Positions 34,128-46,299 of a DNA stretch of 64,000 bases are shown here, piece after piece. The DNA comes from Talinum fruticosum (lineage: Eukaryota > Streptophyta > Magnoliopsida > Caryophyllales > Talinaceae), in the NCBI GenBank assembly GCA_021018815.1, contig JAITYX010000026.1, forward strand, positions 2,294,001-2,358,000. The letters are read 5' to 3'. The position numbers and the translations under genes were made by a program. The notes under the pieces were generated by a model. It was not told the DNA's origin. It saw nothing but the letters and a program-made list of their open reading frames with translations, and did not search any database. Positions within the stretch are counted from its first letter, which is position 1. Each line of letters opens with the position of its first letter.

Positions 34128-35659
34128 TGAAGACTCGGACACTTGCTCTATATATTTACGAGTCATGCAAAAGAATCGAGTATAACGATGTCATTCATAT
34201 AGTGTTTTGATTCCAAGGCATTCTCTGTGTCTTAGAAACTTACTTGAGTGAAATAGTATCTTTTCTATGCGATTCGGCCTTCACTTATCTCTTTAATCGC
34301 TTTCGGTTAGCGACTCGGAAAACTTGTTCTTTATTCCGAGTCCACTCTCTCTCAGAATCGACTTATGATTATTTACTCTATTGTTTGCAAAGTCGGCATT
34401 CATAGTTCTTTTCGTGCTTAGTCTACATCAAGTGTTTCCCACTCGATATTTGTTGATAGAACTTGATTCCTTGCTTAAGACTAAGTCTTATGGAATTACG
34501 AGTATCATGGATATTAGACTCGGAAAGTTCCATTTCTTTTCGACTCGAATAATCTGTTTGTTAATTATCATGATTATTTTTATTATCCGTGTCTAACCTT
34601 GGACCAAAGTATTTTATACTTTGAGAACCGAAGGTGTTTTACTTTTGTAGGTTATTCAATCGAGGATATCTTTTCAAATTACAAAAGTAGCCGGCTCGAA
34701 CATCAAATCACCGACGAGATATAGCTTTTCACCATCCCCTGCTCTAGTCCCGGAAGATTGTGTCGAAGCTGCTGCGCTTCCATATCCGGAAAACTGGAAG
34801 GTCAAGCTTAACGATGGTTTTCACCACACTTTTCAAGACATAACCGATGGTTTTGGGACTTCCAAGAGAGTTAAACTGTTGTCCAACGACCATATTTTCA
34901 ACGGATACTTTCCGAGTGACTCGAAAGCCCTTATCAACGGTCACGAGAGGACTCTCGGTCAGCGAGATGAAGATAACGGCTACTCTGCCTGGTTATCTAT
35001 AAATAGAAGCCACTTCACAAGACTTGAAGATAGTGGAACATACTGTCAATACTCCAACTTGAACAAAGTTATTGTATTTACTTTCAATCTTCAACTTACA
35101 ACTCCCACTCTGTAATTCATTACTTTACGAGTTGTAAGGTCTTGTACTCGATTACAAACACTTCTTACATTCTTTGTAAGGTCCCTTGACTAAGCTGTAA
35201 GGGTTAACTCAGCTTAGTTGTCCCTAGCTGTAAGGGTTATCTCAGCTAGGAAGTACTAGATCGAGATAAGGGAACTTCGAGTCTAGGAAAACTTGTATAG
35301 AGTTGTCCAAGGGAGCAACTCGGGTTACTGTCAAGTTCACGGTATTTTGTGGACTCAAAATAGTGGATTTGACTTCGTGTCCGGATTGACACGAGCCGTG
35401 GTTTTCTGCCCCAGGAGGGTTTCCACGTAAATTCTCTCGTGTTCTATTTCGAGTTCATTCTAGACTCGAGACAAGACCTGCTCGAACGTGTTTACTACGA
35501 TTCATTACATTCCGAGTCCAATATTTTATAACCCCTTGCTTAGACTCGGAATCTGTCTTTGATTCTTCTCTGTCAAAAGGGTGTGTGCTTTCGAAAGAAT
35601 TTTTCATCACCCTATTCACCCCCTCTAGGGTGACTCGGACTCTCCCGAGCAAACCTTCA
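34128..35659 (+). repeat. E1 3' LTR
   Basis: Nearly identical partner of 24910-26442. TATA at 34998-35005; leader stem-loops at 35190-35217 (CTAAGCTG/CAGCTTAG) and 35223-35250 (CCTAGCTG/CAGCTAGG), both perfect 8-bp stems. It ends CAAACCTTCA at 35659, followed by ACGGT. Confidence 0.93.
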
Positions 35660-36494
35660 ACGGTTTTTCGAGTTGCTCGAAAAGAACCATTGAGATGTGA
35701 ACGTTGTGCAACGGCTCTTCACTCTAAAAGGTGCTCCAATCAACCGGTGGTGTATGAAAAGTAAGGTGGAAACCACCGTTGAGCTTGGCATTGAAGATTT
35801 CCACTTTTAGAAACAGACAACCATGACACGACGTTTGAGCCTTGTTTAGAAGTAGAAAAGCCTTGTTTCGTTGGTGATTGACGACTTGAAGCTGGTTACT
35901 TTTGTAATTCAAAAATAGGATAACCTCGTTTAGATAACCTACAAAAGGAAACAATTTTGGTTCTCAAAGTATAAAATACTTTGGTCCAAGATTAGGCAAA
36001 GATAATAATTTAGTTAAGATAATTAAGTGCACAATTATCTTAGGCTTGGAGAAGTTGAATTTTCCGAGTCTAATATTCATTACACTAGGAATCCATCGAG
36101 TCGAGTCTTAGGAAAGATCAAGTTATAGGGAAAAATATCGAGTATAAGTACTTGATCTAGAGAAATAACTCTCGAACACACATGCTAACTTAGAAAGTTG
36201 AATTAACGCTATAATTCACTTGACCTTACAAAATGAAGTCGAACATAGATTAAAAGTGTTGGAGAGATTATTTGCACATGCGATAAATCTAAGTGGTGTC
36301 CGAGTGACTCGAAACATCGGTGTGAGTTTATGAACAAGAATGTGAATTCTAAGTCGAGTCAAAATCGAATGAAAACATATGCAATAGTTTCTATATTACT
36401 CGGAATGACTTGTAATCAAAACGTAGGAGGGATGAGGTTTGTACCGAGTCCTTGATAGTACTCGGAATGATATAAATTCGAGTCCGAGTCTTCA
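35660..36494 (-). repeat. E3 3' LTR, right part
   Basis: Continues the LTR interrupted at 24909; the joined sequence across the ACGGT site matches the uninterrupted E3 LTR around 49090-49110. It ends GAGTCTTCA at 36486-36494, next to the polypurine tract. Confidence 0.87.
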
Positions 36495-36833
36495 ATCTTC
36501 CCCTTTTTGATGAAAGGCATTCCATACTTAGATAGAAACTTTGTTAGTGAAATAATCAAGAGTTTTCATTCTTACTCATTTGACAAAGAATATATCGAGC
36601 TTAGAAATAAAATATGATAGAAAAAATAGAATAATAAATGAAGTGATTCAGACTTACAATATTACTGCAAATAGCTTATTTGATGAAAAATTACAAGTAG
36701 TTATATTAGAGCAAAATAAAGAAATGAGATGACATAACAGAGCAAAACAAAATAAGACATTTAAACCCGTAAAGGAGTTATACATAGAAACAATATGCGT
36801 GAAATAAAAAACTTCATTCATATATATACAAAC
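36495..36833 (-). other. E3 polypurine tract and 3' non-coding region
   Basis: Minus strand ATCAAAAAGGGGAAGAT at 36495-36511 is the polypurine tract of E3. The rest is A/T-rich non-coding DNA. The last five bases (36829-36833, CAAAC) are the target duplication of E2. Confidence 0.75.
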
Positions 36834-38364
36834 CGAAGACTCGAGACACTCGCTCTATATCTTTCCGAGTCATGCAAAAGGAATCGGGTATAACGATGTC
36901 ATTCATATAGTGTTTTGATTCCAAGGCATTCTCTCGTGTCTTAGAAACTTACTTGAGTGAAATAGTATCTTTTCTATGCGATTTGGCCTTCACTTATCTC
37001 TTTAATCGCTTTTCGGTTAGCGACTCGGAAAACTTGTTCTTTATTCCGAGTCCACTCTCACTCAGAATCCGACTTGTGATTATCTACTCTATTGGTTGCA
37101 AAGTCGGCATTCGTAGTTCTTTTCGTGCTTAGTCTACATCAAGTATTTCCCACTCGATATTTGTTAATGGAACTTGATTCTTTGCTTAAGACTAAGTCAT
37201 ATGGAATTCCGAGTATCATGGATATTAGACTCAGAAAATTCCATTTCTCTTCGACTCGGATAATCAATTACGTAATTTTCATAATTATTTTATTATCTGT
37301 GTCTAACCTTGGACCAAAGTATTTTATACTTTGAGAACCGAAGGTGTTTTACTTTTGTAGGTTATTCAATCGAGGATATCGTTTCAAACTACAAAAGTAG
37401 CCGGCTTCGAACGTCAAATCACCAGCGAGATATGGCTTTTCACCCTCCCTGCTCTAGTCCCGGAAGATTGTGTCGAAGCGTCATGCTTCCATATCCGGAA
37501 AAGCTGGAACGTCAAGCTTAACGGTGGTTTTCACCACACTTTTCAAGACACAACCGATGGTTTTGGGACTTCCAAGAGAGTTAAACCGTTGTCCAACGTC
37601 CATATTTCAACGGATACTTTCGAGTGACTCGAAAGCCTTTCACAACGGTCACGAGAGAACTCTTGGTCAGCGAGATGAGGATAACGGCTACTCTGCTCGG
37701 GTTATCTATAAATAGAAGCCACTTCACAAGACTTGAAGATAGCGGAACATATTGTCTATACACTTACTTGAACAAAGTTATTGTATTTACTTTCAATCTT
37801 CAACTTACAACTCCCACTCTGTAATTCATTACTTTACGAGTTGTAAGGTCTTGTACTCGATTACAAACACTTCTTACATTCTTTGTAAGGTCCCTTGACT
37901 AAGCCGTAAGGGTTAACTCGGCTTAGTTGTCCCTAGCTGTAAGGGTTATCTCAGCTAGGAAGTACTAGATCGGATAAGGGAATTTCGAGTCTAGGAAAAC
38001 TTGTATAGAGTTGTCTAAGGGAGCAACTCGGGTTCCATCAAGTTCACGGTATTTTGTGGACTCAAAATAGTGGATTTGACTTCGTGTCCGGATTGACACG
38101 GGCCGTGGTTTTCCGCCCCGGGAGGGTTTCCACGTAAAATCTCCGTGTTCACTTTCCGAGTTCATTCTAGGCTCGAGACGGCCTTAGTGCTCTTGCTTCT
38201 TCGATTCACCGACTTCGAGTCCAATCTTTTCGACTCGTCTTTAGACTCGGAATCTGTCTTTGCAACATTTCTCGCACAAAAGTGAGGTTCTTTCTAAAAG
38301 AATTTTCTATCACCCTATTCACCCCCTCTAGGGTGACTCGAGACTCTCCCCGAGCAAACCTTCA
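36834..38364 (+). repeat. E2 5' LTR
   Basis: The LTR is 1531 bp. TATA at 37707-37714. The first leader stem is CTAAGCCG/CGGCTTAG (about 37899-37926), a paired change from CTAAGCTG/CAGCTTAG in E1. The second stem is unchanged. The U5 hairpin lies near 38310-38337. Confidence 0.92.
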
Positions 38365-38365
38365 A

Positions 38366-38382
38366 TTGGTATCGAGCCTAGC
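38366..38382 (+). other. E2 primer-binding site (initiator tRNA-Met)
   Basis: TTGGTATCGAGCCTAGC follows the LTR after one A. It has the same missing A inside ancestral CAG as E1 and E4. Confidence 0.85.
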
Positions 38383-38424
38383 CTTTCGTAAAGGATCTAA
38401 CGAGTCCAAAGGTTTAAAGATCGG

Positions 38425-40255
38425 ATGGCTCGGAACACCGGAGAGTTCGACGAAGGTAGATCTTCCAACAGGCCACCAAAATTCAAAGGTTCAAATTTCG
38501 GTCACTTGGAAGAAGCTTATGGAATGTTTCCTTATGGATCATGATGAAGAAGTATGGGAAATCATACAACAAGGAAACTACATTCCAACGAAGACAGATG
38601 AATTCGGAATCCTTCCAAAGACAAAGGCCGAGTTCACGCCAGCGAAGCGAGAAGTTCGAAAGAACTTCAAAGCCATGAACATCCTCATGTGCGCCATAAG
38701 CTCGGAAGAATATAATCGAGTCTCTGCTCGTGACTCGCTAAAGAGGTGTGGGACACTCTGGTCAACACCTACGAAGGTACAAGTCGGGTGAGACAAGCGA
38801 AGATCAGCCGAGTATCTTCACAAATATGAGCTTTTCAAAATGGAGCCGGAAGAGAACATTACTCGGATGTTCATACGCTTCACCGAGATCACCAACAATC
38901 TCAAATCTTTGGGAAAGAAAATCTCCCATGAAGAAATGTGCCTGGAAAATTCTCGAAGCCTACCCAAGAAACGATGGGGTCCGAAGGTAACTGCCATAGA
39001 AGAGGCTCGGAACCTCTCACTCTTGAAGCCGGACCAGCTCATTGGAAAGCTTCGACTCATGAGATACATCTGGAAGAAGAAGATGCTGAGGGTACTTCCA
39101 AAAGGAACATCGCGCTTAAAGCCTCGGAATCCAAAGAAGCAAGTCCAAGCTCCTTTGACTCGAAGATGATCCCATGGCACTCATTGCAAGAGGCTTCAAG
39201 AGAATGATGAAGCACAAAAGATGGGATAAAAGGCCAAAAGAAGAATTCTACAAAAAGGACAAGAGAGACAGAAAAGGTAAGTTTTCTTCACCTTCAAAGT
39301 TATCTTTGTCTAAGAATGCTTGGATGTTTTGAATGTGGCAGCAAAGACCACATAGTCAAGGACTCGTCCAAAACGAAGAAGGGACGAGGAAGAAGAAAAA
39401 GGCCATGATGGCAACATGGAGTGGCGAGGATTCATCCGAAGACGACGAGGATTCGAGATGACTCAAAGTGTCTAATGGCAATCACCGACTCGAAGCGAAA
39501 AAGAGTCGGACTCGAGACACGAACTCGAATAATGAGGAAACCGATCCTCAAGAGGTAATAAACTACTTCCTCAAATTTTCCAAAGTTGATTTAGCTAAAT
39601 ACATCTTTACTTTGGAAGAAAAGTCCAATTCCGATTCTTCTCATTTCAAGGAACAACTGAGTCAATCACTTCGAGAGCATCTTTTAAAAAACGAATTGGA
39701 AAAGCCGAGACTCACGCTCGAGAGAACTCAAGACAAGTGCTCAAACTAATGAGACCGAGTCCGAGTTACTCGGGAAAGAAAATGAGCAAGCGAAACAAAA
39801 GCTCATTGAGTCTCAAGATCTGGTTTTAAAGTTTTCTCAAGGACAGAAGAACCTTGATATGCTCTTAGGATCACAATGTGTCTCATTTCGAAAAGAAGGT
39901 CTTGGTTTCAACAAAGAGGAAGAATCTAATTCTTACTCGGAATTGTTCAAAAGGATTCCAGAATTGTTAAGTTCAAAAAGGCTGAGCATGGTCCCATTCA
40001 CAAAAATGAAAGGAGGACTAAACCCGGACCTATTTACAAAAAGAAACCATTTTCCTCTGTTTCAAAAGGAAAGGTTTTTAAAAGGAAAGAGACACGGACT
40101 CAGTCCTCCGAAAAGAAGGAGACTCGGAATCGGACTAAAACCAAAGTCATTCAAATCTGGGTTCCGAAGCACCTTCTTCCTCGTAAAAGGACCACGAGTA
40201 AGGAATATTACTGGGTTCGTTAGAGGAAGTGAGAAGGGTTAGATTTTCTCTGTTT
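38425..40255 (+). pseudogene. gag: E2 gag polyprotein, apparently frameshifted
   Basis: The ATG at 38425 begins MARNTGEFDEGRSS. The UBN2-type region is long and mostly open (WKKLMECFLMDHDEEVWEII, IPTKTDEFGILPKTKAEF), then FTEITNNLKSLGKKISHEEM and WGPKVTAIEEARNL in the next frame. The CCHC knuckle begins at 39325 (CFECGSKDHIVK). Its last Cys is lost because ACTGTCC appears as ACTCGTCC, exactly as in E4 and unlike E1. The C-terminal half matches E1. Same role as E1 gag. Confidence 0.85.
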
Positions 40256-43200
40256 TGCGAGTCACTCGGAAAAGATCTAAAGGACATTGGTACCTGGACA
40301 GCGGATGTTCTCGACATATGTCGAGTGACCAAGGACTCTTTTCCGAGCTGGAGTCATATAAAGGAGGAAAGGTGACCTTTGGTGATGACAAGCAAGGGCA
40401 AGATAGTAGGCATTGGGAAGATTGGTAATGGAAACAATCTGGTGAGCCCAGTCTACCTTGTCAAAGGACTAAAGTACAACTTACTTAGCATCTCCCGACT
40501 TTGTGACAAAGGTCAAGAGGTAAAATTCACTCAATCCAAGTGCTACATCACGGATGAGACCACCAAAGAGGTAAAGCTCTCGGGTAAGAGATCGGGTAAT
40601 ACCTACATCATCCCTCTCTCGACCCAAGTCAGAACTTATCCTGTTTAAAAGCATATCTTCAAGATGATTCTTGGATTTGGCATCGTAGATTAGGTCATAT
40701 TAGCATGCATACTATCAAAAAGCTTGCATCTCTTAGTCTCGGTTAGAGGATTACCTAACTGTGCGTTTGAGAAGGACAAAGTATGTGGAGCATGCACCAA
40801 AGGGAAACAAGTCGGATCTTCATTCAAATCTCTGAAGACAGTTTCCACATCCAACGTGCTTGAATTACTACACATGGACTTATGTGGTGAAATCCTCGTG
40901 AAGAGTCTCGGAGGTAAATCTTACATACTTGTTATTATTGATGATTTTTCAAGATTTACCTGGGTGCGTTTTCGAAGCATAAGAATGAGGCTTTTAAGGA
41001 GTTCAGCAAGCTCTGTTGAAAGATTCAAGTTGAGTCTCGGACTCGGATTCAAAAGATTCGAACCGACCATGGAAGGGAGTTCGACTACTCGGAATTCTCG
41101 AGTTTTGTGACAAGAATGGAATTTCTCACAACTTCTTAGCACCCGAACTCCTCAGCGAGAATGGAGTAATTGAGAGAAAGAACAGAACCCTTGAAGAAAT
41201 AGCAAGGACGATGATGATTGAACACAACTTGCCTTACTATTTCCGGGCAAAGGCGATAAACACAGCCAACTACACTCTCAATCGATGTCTCATCGGACCC
41301 ATTCTCAAGAAAACACCTTATGAGCTCTACAAAGGAAGGAAGCCAAATATTTTCTATTTCGGATCTTTCGGATGTAAGTGCTTTGTCCACAACAACGGTA
41401 AGGATCATCCGACCAAGTTTGATGCTCTGGTCGACGAAGGAATTTTTCTAGGTTATTCCTCTCATAGCAAAGCTTACCGTATATTCAACAAGAGAACTAA
41501 CAAAGTGGAAGAAAGTATCCACGTAGTGTTTGATGAGCTTGAACAGGGGAAAACCAAGTGAATCTTCATACTCGGAACCGAAGCTCGAAAGGATGATGAC
41601 GAAGATGAGTCTATAAAGACTCGGAAGAAGACCACTCGAACGAGGAAGCTCGGAATGAGACAACTCAAGAGGTCGTTCGAACGAGGAAGTCAATGAAGAG
41701 GATCACTCGTAACAAGCCTCGAAGATCAAGCAATTCAACCATCAAACCTGGTGAATCAAAGAACTGGTAAAGCATTCAAATTTACTTCCGAGTCATCCCC
41801 AAGAAAACATTATTTCGATATCAACAGTGGGGTACGAACTCGTTCTTCTCTTCATAATCTATGTGCATTCACTGCATTCATTTCTCTAATCGAACCCAAA
41901 AATGCACTAGAAGCCCTTAATGAACCCGAATGGGTAGAGGCCATGCAAGAAGAGCTGAATCAATTCGAGAGAAACCAAGTCCGGACTCGACCAACCGACC
42001 TTCCGACCACCCAGTTATAGGAACCAAATGGGTTTTCAAAAACAAACTGGATGAGGGTGGAGTAGTAGTTAGAAACAAGGCTAGACTTGTAGCTCGGGGT
42101 TACAATCAAGAAGAAGGAATTGATTGTGGGGAAACCTTTGCACCAAGTAGCTGAATTGAAGCCATTAGAATATCGTTGGCATTTGCATCCTGCATGCATA
42201 TTAAATTATATCAAATGGATGTTAAGTGTGCCTTTCTCAATGGTTTTATTGAAGAAGAGGTCTATGTCGAGCAGACCTCCTGGTTTTGAAAACTCGAATT
42301 TCCAAATCATGTATTCAAACTCCAAAAGGCTCTCTATGGTCTTAAGCAAGCCCCTAGAGCTTGGTATGAAAGACTGAGCAGACTTCCTGGTTCAAAATGA
42401 TTTCAAAAGAGGTCGGATCGACAAGACTCTATTCATAAATACCAAAGGGAAAGATTTTCTCATTGTTCAAATATATGTTGATGATATTATTTTCGGTGCT
42501 ACTAATGAATTTACGTGTCGAGAATTTTCTCGAGTTGATGAGTCAAGAGTTCCAAATGAGCATGATGGGAGAACTCAACTTCTTCCTTGGGCTGCAAATC
42601 AAACAAGACAAAGATGGAATCTTTGTCCATCAATCAAAGTACACCAAGGAACTGCTGAAGAAATACAAACTTCAAGATGCAAAGCACGCATCTACTCCTA
42701 TGAGCAGACGAGTATAAAGCTCGACTCGGATGAGACAGGTAAAGCGAGTAGATCGAAACTCTATCGAGGTATGATTGGATCACTGCTATATCTTACTCGA
42801 GCGGACCGGATATAATGTTCGAGTGTTTGCTTATGTGCACGATTTCAAGCTAATCCAAAAGAATCACATCTCACTCCGGTGAAGAGAATATTCGAGATAT
42901 CTTGCAGGCACTCGGAATCTAGGACTGTGGTACTCCAGAGACTCGAACCGAGTCCGACCGGGTACTCGGACGCAGACTACGCAGGATACAAAGTTGATCG
43001 AAAGAGCACATCCGGAGCTTGCCGGTTTCGGGTCAATCCCTAATATCCTGGCACTCAAAGAAGCAAAACTCGGTAGCTCTATCAAGCTGCAGAAGCTGAA
43101 TATATTGCCGCTGGAGCTTGTTGCGCTCGGATTCTCTCGGATAAAACAACACTTGAAGGATCTTGGACTATGTCTCAACTCGGTTCCAATCAAGTGTGAC

Positions 43201-43418
43201 AATCAAAGCGCAATCAGTATCACTAAGAATCTCGTCCAAGCACTCAAAAACAAAGCATATTGAAGTCGGTATCACTTCTTACGCGATCACTCGAAAAGGG
43301 TGACATTACACTTGAATTCATTCCGACTAATCTTCAATTAGCTGATATCTTTACTAAGCCACTTGGTGAAGATCAATTCTGTTTTATTCGGAATGAGCTT
43401 GGTATGTTAAATGCTTAG
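40256..43418 (+). pseudogene. pol: E2 pol (protease, integrase, RT, RNase H), apparently frameshifted
   Basis: Protease WYLDSGCSRHMS with catalytic Asp at 40297-40299. Integrase Asp 40877-40879, Asp 41065-41067, Glu 41172-41174 (VIERKNRTLEEIA). RT with YVDD at 42474-42485 and an intact GELNFFLGLQIKQDKDGIF block. RNase H ends ADIFTKPLGED...GMLNA, stop 43416-43418. All catalytic residues are present. Where E1 has an indel E2 is often clean and the reverse, so the two copies complement each other in quality. Frame breaks include AGCAGACC for the AGCAGCC-type ancestor before PPGF. Confidence 0.88.
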
Positions 43419-44067
43419 TTTCGCGTTATGATTCTTGAATTTTTCACGTGCTATGTGCTTTAGTTGTCAATAACCATTGGTTCGATTGATCATGTGATAC
43501 TCGGGCTGATAGTTATTTCGTGTTTCGAGTCACTCGAAACTTTTCGAGTCAAACTTCGGATGTAGAGAAAATTGGACATCAAATTTTCCGAAGCTATCTC
43601 TAGAACAAGTGGAGAGTTTCGGATTATATTTTCAAACTCTTTTTCTCTCTCTTTCTCGAGCGCTGCGATCGGATCTTAGCCGAAGATTTCAAACCTCTGT
43701 TATCTCAACCGTTGAAGAAGAAATGTCACACCGGGCATTAATGATCGATGGACGGGTAAGACGGAACGGAGTTACTTAACGGATAGTGAACGGGCGCGCG
43801 TACTCTTTATAAATAACGTTTATCTATCTCCCTCTCGGTATTCTAAAACTCCTTCCCTCTCAAACGAAAACCCTCTCGCGGAAGTTCTCTACGTGAACAA
43901 GTGACCCTTGATCGTCCGCGAGACGTGAAGAAGCTCTCTCTCTCTCTCTCGTAAGTTTTCGACTGCTCTCTTCTCATTTTTCTTCTACCATTTTCGTTTT
44001 CTTCTCTTCTACACCTCCATCTCTTTCTATTTCTCTTTCGAAAAGTTTCATCTTTTCATCTCTCACA
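43419..44067 (+). promoter_or_regulatory. E2 spacer with internal promoter for the extra ORF
   Basis: TATAAATA at 43808-43815, 260 bp ahead of the ATG at 44068. The C/T-rich leader includes TCTCTCGTAAGTTTTC near 43944-43960 (possible splice donor). Layout is the same as E1. Confidence 0.6.
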
Positions 44068-44265
44068 ATGCCTAAAAGAGGAAACCACCCCGACTTTCGG
44101 GTTTCTTCATCCTCCAAAAGCCTCGCACCAACAAGCCGAAAGCTCAACCCCTTCAAAACCCATTGTCACCCGAAGCATCTTGCGCTGGACGACAAGTTCT
44201 TCCCAACAACCAAATTCTCCTGGTTGTCCAACATTCAAACCACCTGAGTCTACCATTTCTTGTGT
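44068..44265 (+). pseudogene. E2 extra ORF, 3' part deleted
   Basis: MPKRGNHPDFRVSSSSKSLA starts at 44068 and runs through LDDKFFPTTKFSW to a stop near 44250. At 44265 the sequence jumps from TTTCTTGTGT to ATTACTTGTATTT. In E1 these are 1.49 kb apart (32338 and 33831). So roughly 480 codons are missing. The rest of the element is complete, so the protein is either dispensable in cis or the deletion happened after or during insertion. Confidence 0.8.
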
Positions 44266-44598
44266 ATTACTTGTATTTTTCTCCCTTCTTTTTCTTACTT
44301 GTTTTTGCTTGAAAGGCAAGGGGAGAAAATGTAGTCGAAACCGGTTGTCGTGTCTAGGGGAGTTCTTTCCGCCCTTGTAATATTTCTTTTAATGAATTGA
44401 TGCATTTCATTATTAATTTCGAGTTCTTTCTTTTATGAGTTAATGAGTTCAAGCATACTTTATTTTGCTCGATATAGTGTACATTGCTCCGATCCATTCA
44501 TTATGCCTTACTTTTACTCAAACTACTCGGAATCATTCTATTTCCCTCTAACAAAGTTTCGTGTAAGTATGGAATGCCTTTCATCAAAAAGGGGAGAT
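44266..44598 (+). other. E2 3' non-coding region and polypurine tracts
   Basis: A first tract, GAAAGGCAAGGGGAGAAAAT, lies at about 44312-44331 and the terminal tract AAAAAGGGGAGAT at 44586-44598 before the LTR. Nothing coding. Confidence 0.75.
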
Positions 44599-46125
44599 TG
44601 AAGACTCGGACACCGCTCTATATCTTTCTCGAGTCATGCAAAAGGAATCGGGTATAACGATGTCATTCATATAGTGTTTTGATTCCAAGGCATTCTCTCG
44701 TGTCTTAGAAACTTACTTGAGTGAAATAGTATCTTTTCTATGCGATTTGGCCCTCACTTATCTCTTTAATCGCTTTTCGGTTAGCGACTCGAAAACTTGT
44801 TCTTTATTCCGAGTCCACTCTCACTCGGAATCCGACTTGTGATTATCTACTCTATTGTTTGCAAAGTCAGCATTCGTAGTTCTTTTCGTGCTTAGTCTAC
44901 ATCAAGTATTTCCCACTCGATATTTGTTAATGGAACTTGATTCTTTGCTTAAGACTAAGTCATATGGAATTCCGAGTATCATGGATATTAGACTCGAAAA
45001 TTCCATTTCTCTTCGACTCGGATAATCAATTACGTAATTTCCATAATTATTTTATTATCTCGTGTCTAACCTTGGACCAAAGTATTTTATACTTTGAGAA
45101 CCGAAGGTGTTTTACTTTTGTAGGTTATTCAATCGAGGATATCGTTTCAAACTACAAAAGTAGCCGGCTTCGAACGTCAAATCACCAGCGAGATATGGCT
45201 TTTCACCCTCCCTCGCTCTAGTCCCGGAAGATTGTGTCGAAGCCGTCCGCTTCCATATCCGAAAACTCGGAACGTCAAGCTTAACGGTGGTTTTCACCAC
45301 ACTTTTCAAGACACAACCGATGGTTTTGGGACTTCCAAGAGAGTTAAACCGTTGTCCAACGTCCATATTTCAACGGATACTTTCCGAGTGACTCGGAAAG
45401 CCTTTCACAACGGTCACGAGAGGACTCTTGGTCAGCGAGATGAGGATAACGGCTACTCGCTCGGGTTATCTATAAATAGAAGCCACTTCACAAGACTTGA
45501 AGATAGCGGAACATATTGTCTATACACTTACTTGAACAAAGTTATTGTATTTACTTTCAATCTTCAACTTACAACTCCCACTCGTAATTCATTACTTTCG
45601 AGTTGTAAGGTCTTGTACTCGATTACAAACACTTCTTACATTCTTTGTAAGGTCCCTTGACTAAGCCGTAAGGGTTAACTCAGCTTAGTTGTCCCTAGCT
45701 GTAAGGGTTATCTCAGCTAGGAAGTACTAGATCGAGATAAGGGAATTTCGAGTCTAGGAAAACTTGTATAGAGTTGTCTAAGGGAGCAACTCGGGTTACG
45801 TCAAGTTCACGGTATTTTGTGGACTCAAAATAGTGGATTTGACTTCGTGTCTGGATTGACACGGGCCGTGGTTTTCTCGCCCCAGGAGGGTTTCCACATA
45901 AAATCTCTGTGTTCACTTTCGAGTTCATTCTAGGCTCGAGACGGCCTTAGTGCTCTTGCTTCTTCGATTCACCGACTTCCGAGTCCAATCTTTTCGACTC
46001 GTCTTTAGACTCGGAATCTGTCTTTGCAACATTTCCGCACAAAAGTGAGGTTCTTTCTAAAAGAATTTTCTATCACCCTATTCACCCCCTCTAGGGTGAC
46101 TCGGACTCTCCCGAGCAAACCTTCA
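44599..46125 (+). repeat. E2 3' LTR
   Basis: The LTR is 1527 bp, starts TGAAGACTCGGACACCG and ends CAAACCTTCA, followed by CAAAC. TATA at 45471-45478. The first leader stem reads CTAAGCCG/CAGCTTAG, one arm changed relative to the 5' LTR. Confidence 0.92.
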
Positions 46126-46299
46126 CAAACAAACATACAAAAGAGAGGGTGAGAAAACTCCCTCTAAACAAGACAACAAATTTTCTAAGTATTCTCCCCC
46201 TTGCCTTTTAGCAAAAAAAATAAAAATGGGGAATAATGTATCAAGTTGATACAATTTGTTTGCCTGGACAAAAAAAATCAAAAACAAGAATAAGAAAAA
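46126..46299 (-). other. E3 3' non-coding region, resumed after E2
   Basis: After CAAAC the E3 internal region continues. TATTCTCCCCCTTGCCTTTT at about 46189-46208 is, on the minus strand, a polypurine tract like those in E4 (6522-6545) and E1. An A-rich run lies near 46213-46226. No gene. Confidence 0.65.

Larger units (their letters stand above)
24910..35659 (+). mobile_element. E1: complete young Sirevirus-type Ty1/copia element
   Basis: The element is 10,750 bp. 5' LTR 24910-26442, primer-binding site 26443-26460, gag from 26502, pol to 31506, spacer with TATA, extra ORF from 32140, polypurine tract 34116-34127, 3' LTR 34128-35659. Perfect target duplication ACGGT at 24905-24909 and 35660-35664. 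The two LTRs are 1533 and 1532 bp and nearly identical; the differences I see are mostly at CAG/CTG sites. Such LTR identity implies a recent insertion, at odds with the many frameshifts in gag-pol. It is inserted in the E3 3' LTR. Confidence 0.95.
36834..46125 (+). mobile_element. E2: young Sirevirus-type Ty1/copia element with deleted extra ORF
   Basis: The element is 9,292 bp. LTRs 36834-38364 and 44599-46125, primer-binding site 38366-38382, gag from 38425, pol to 43418, spacer with TATA, truncated extra ORF 44068-44265, polypurine tract 44586-44598. Target duplication CAAAC at 36829-36833 and 46126-46130. Same subfamily as E1 and same orientation, but shorter by about 1.5 kb because most of the extra ORF is deleted. 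The first LTR base is C instead of T. Inserted in the internal region of E3. Confidence 0.95.

Noticed and set aside
24910..46125. Treating the frameshifts of E1 and E2 as proof that they are old, dead elements.
   Set aside because: Their LTR pairs are nearly identical apart from CAG/CTG-site variants, and the frameshifts fall at the same kind of site, so age and inactivity cannot be inferred from them.
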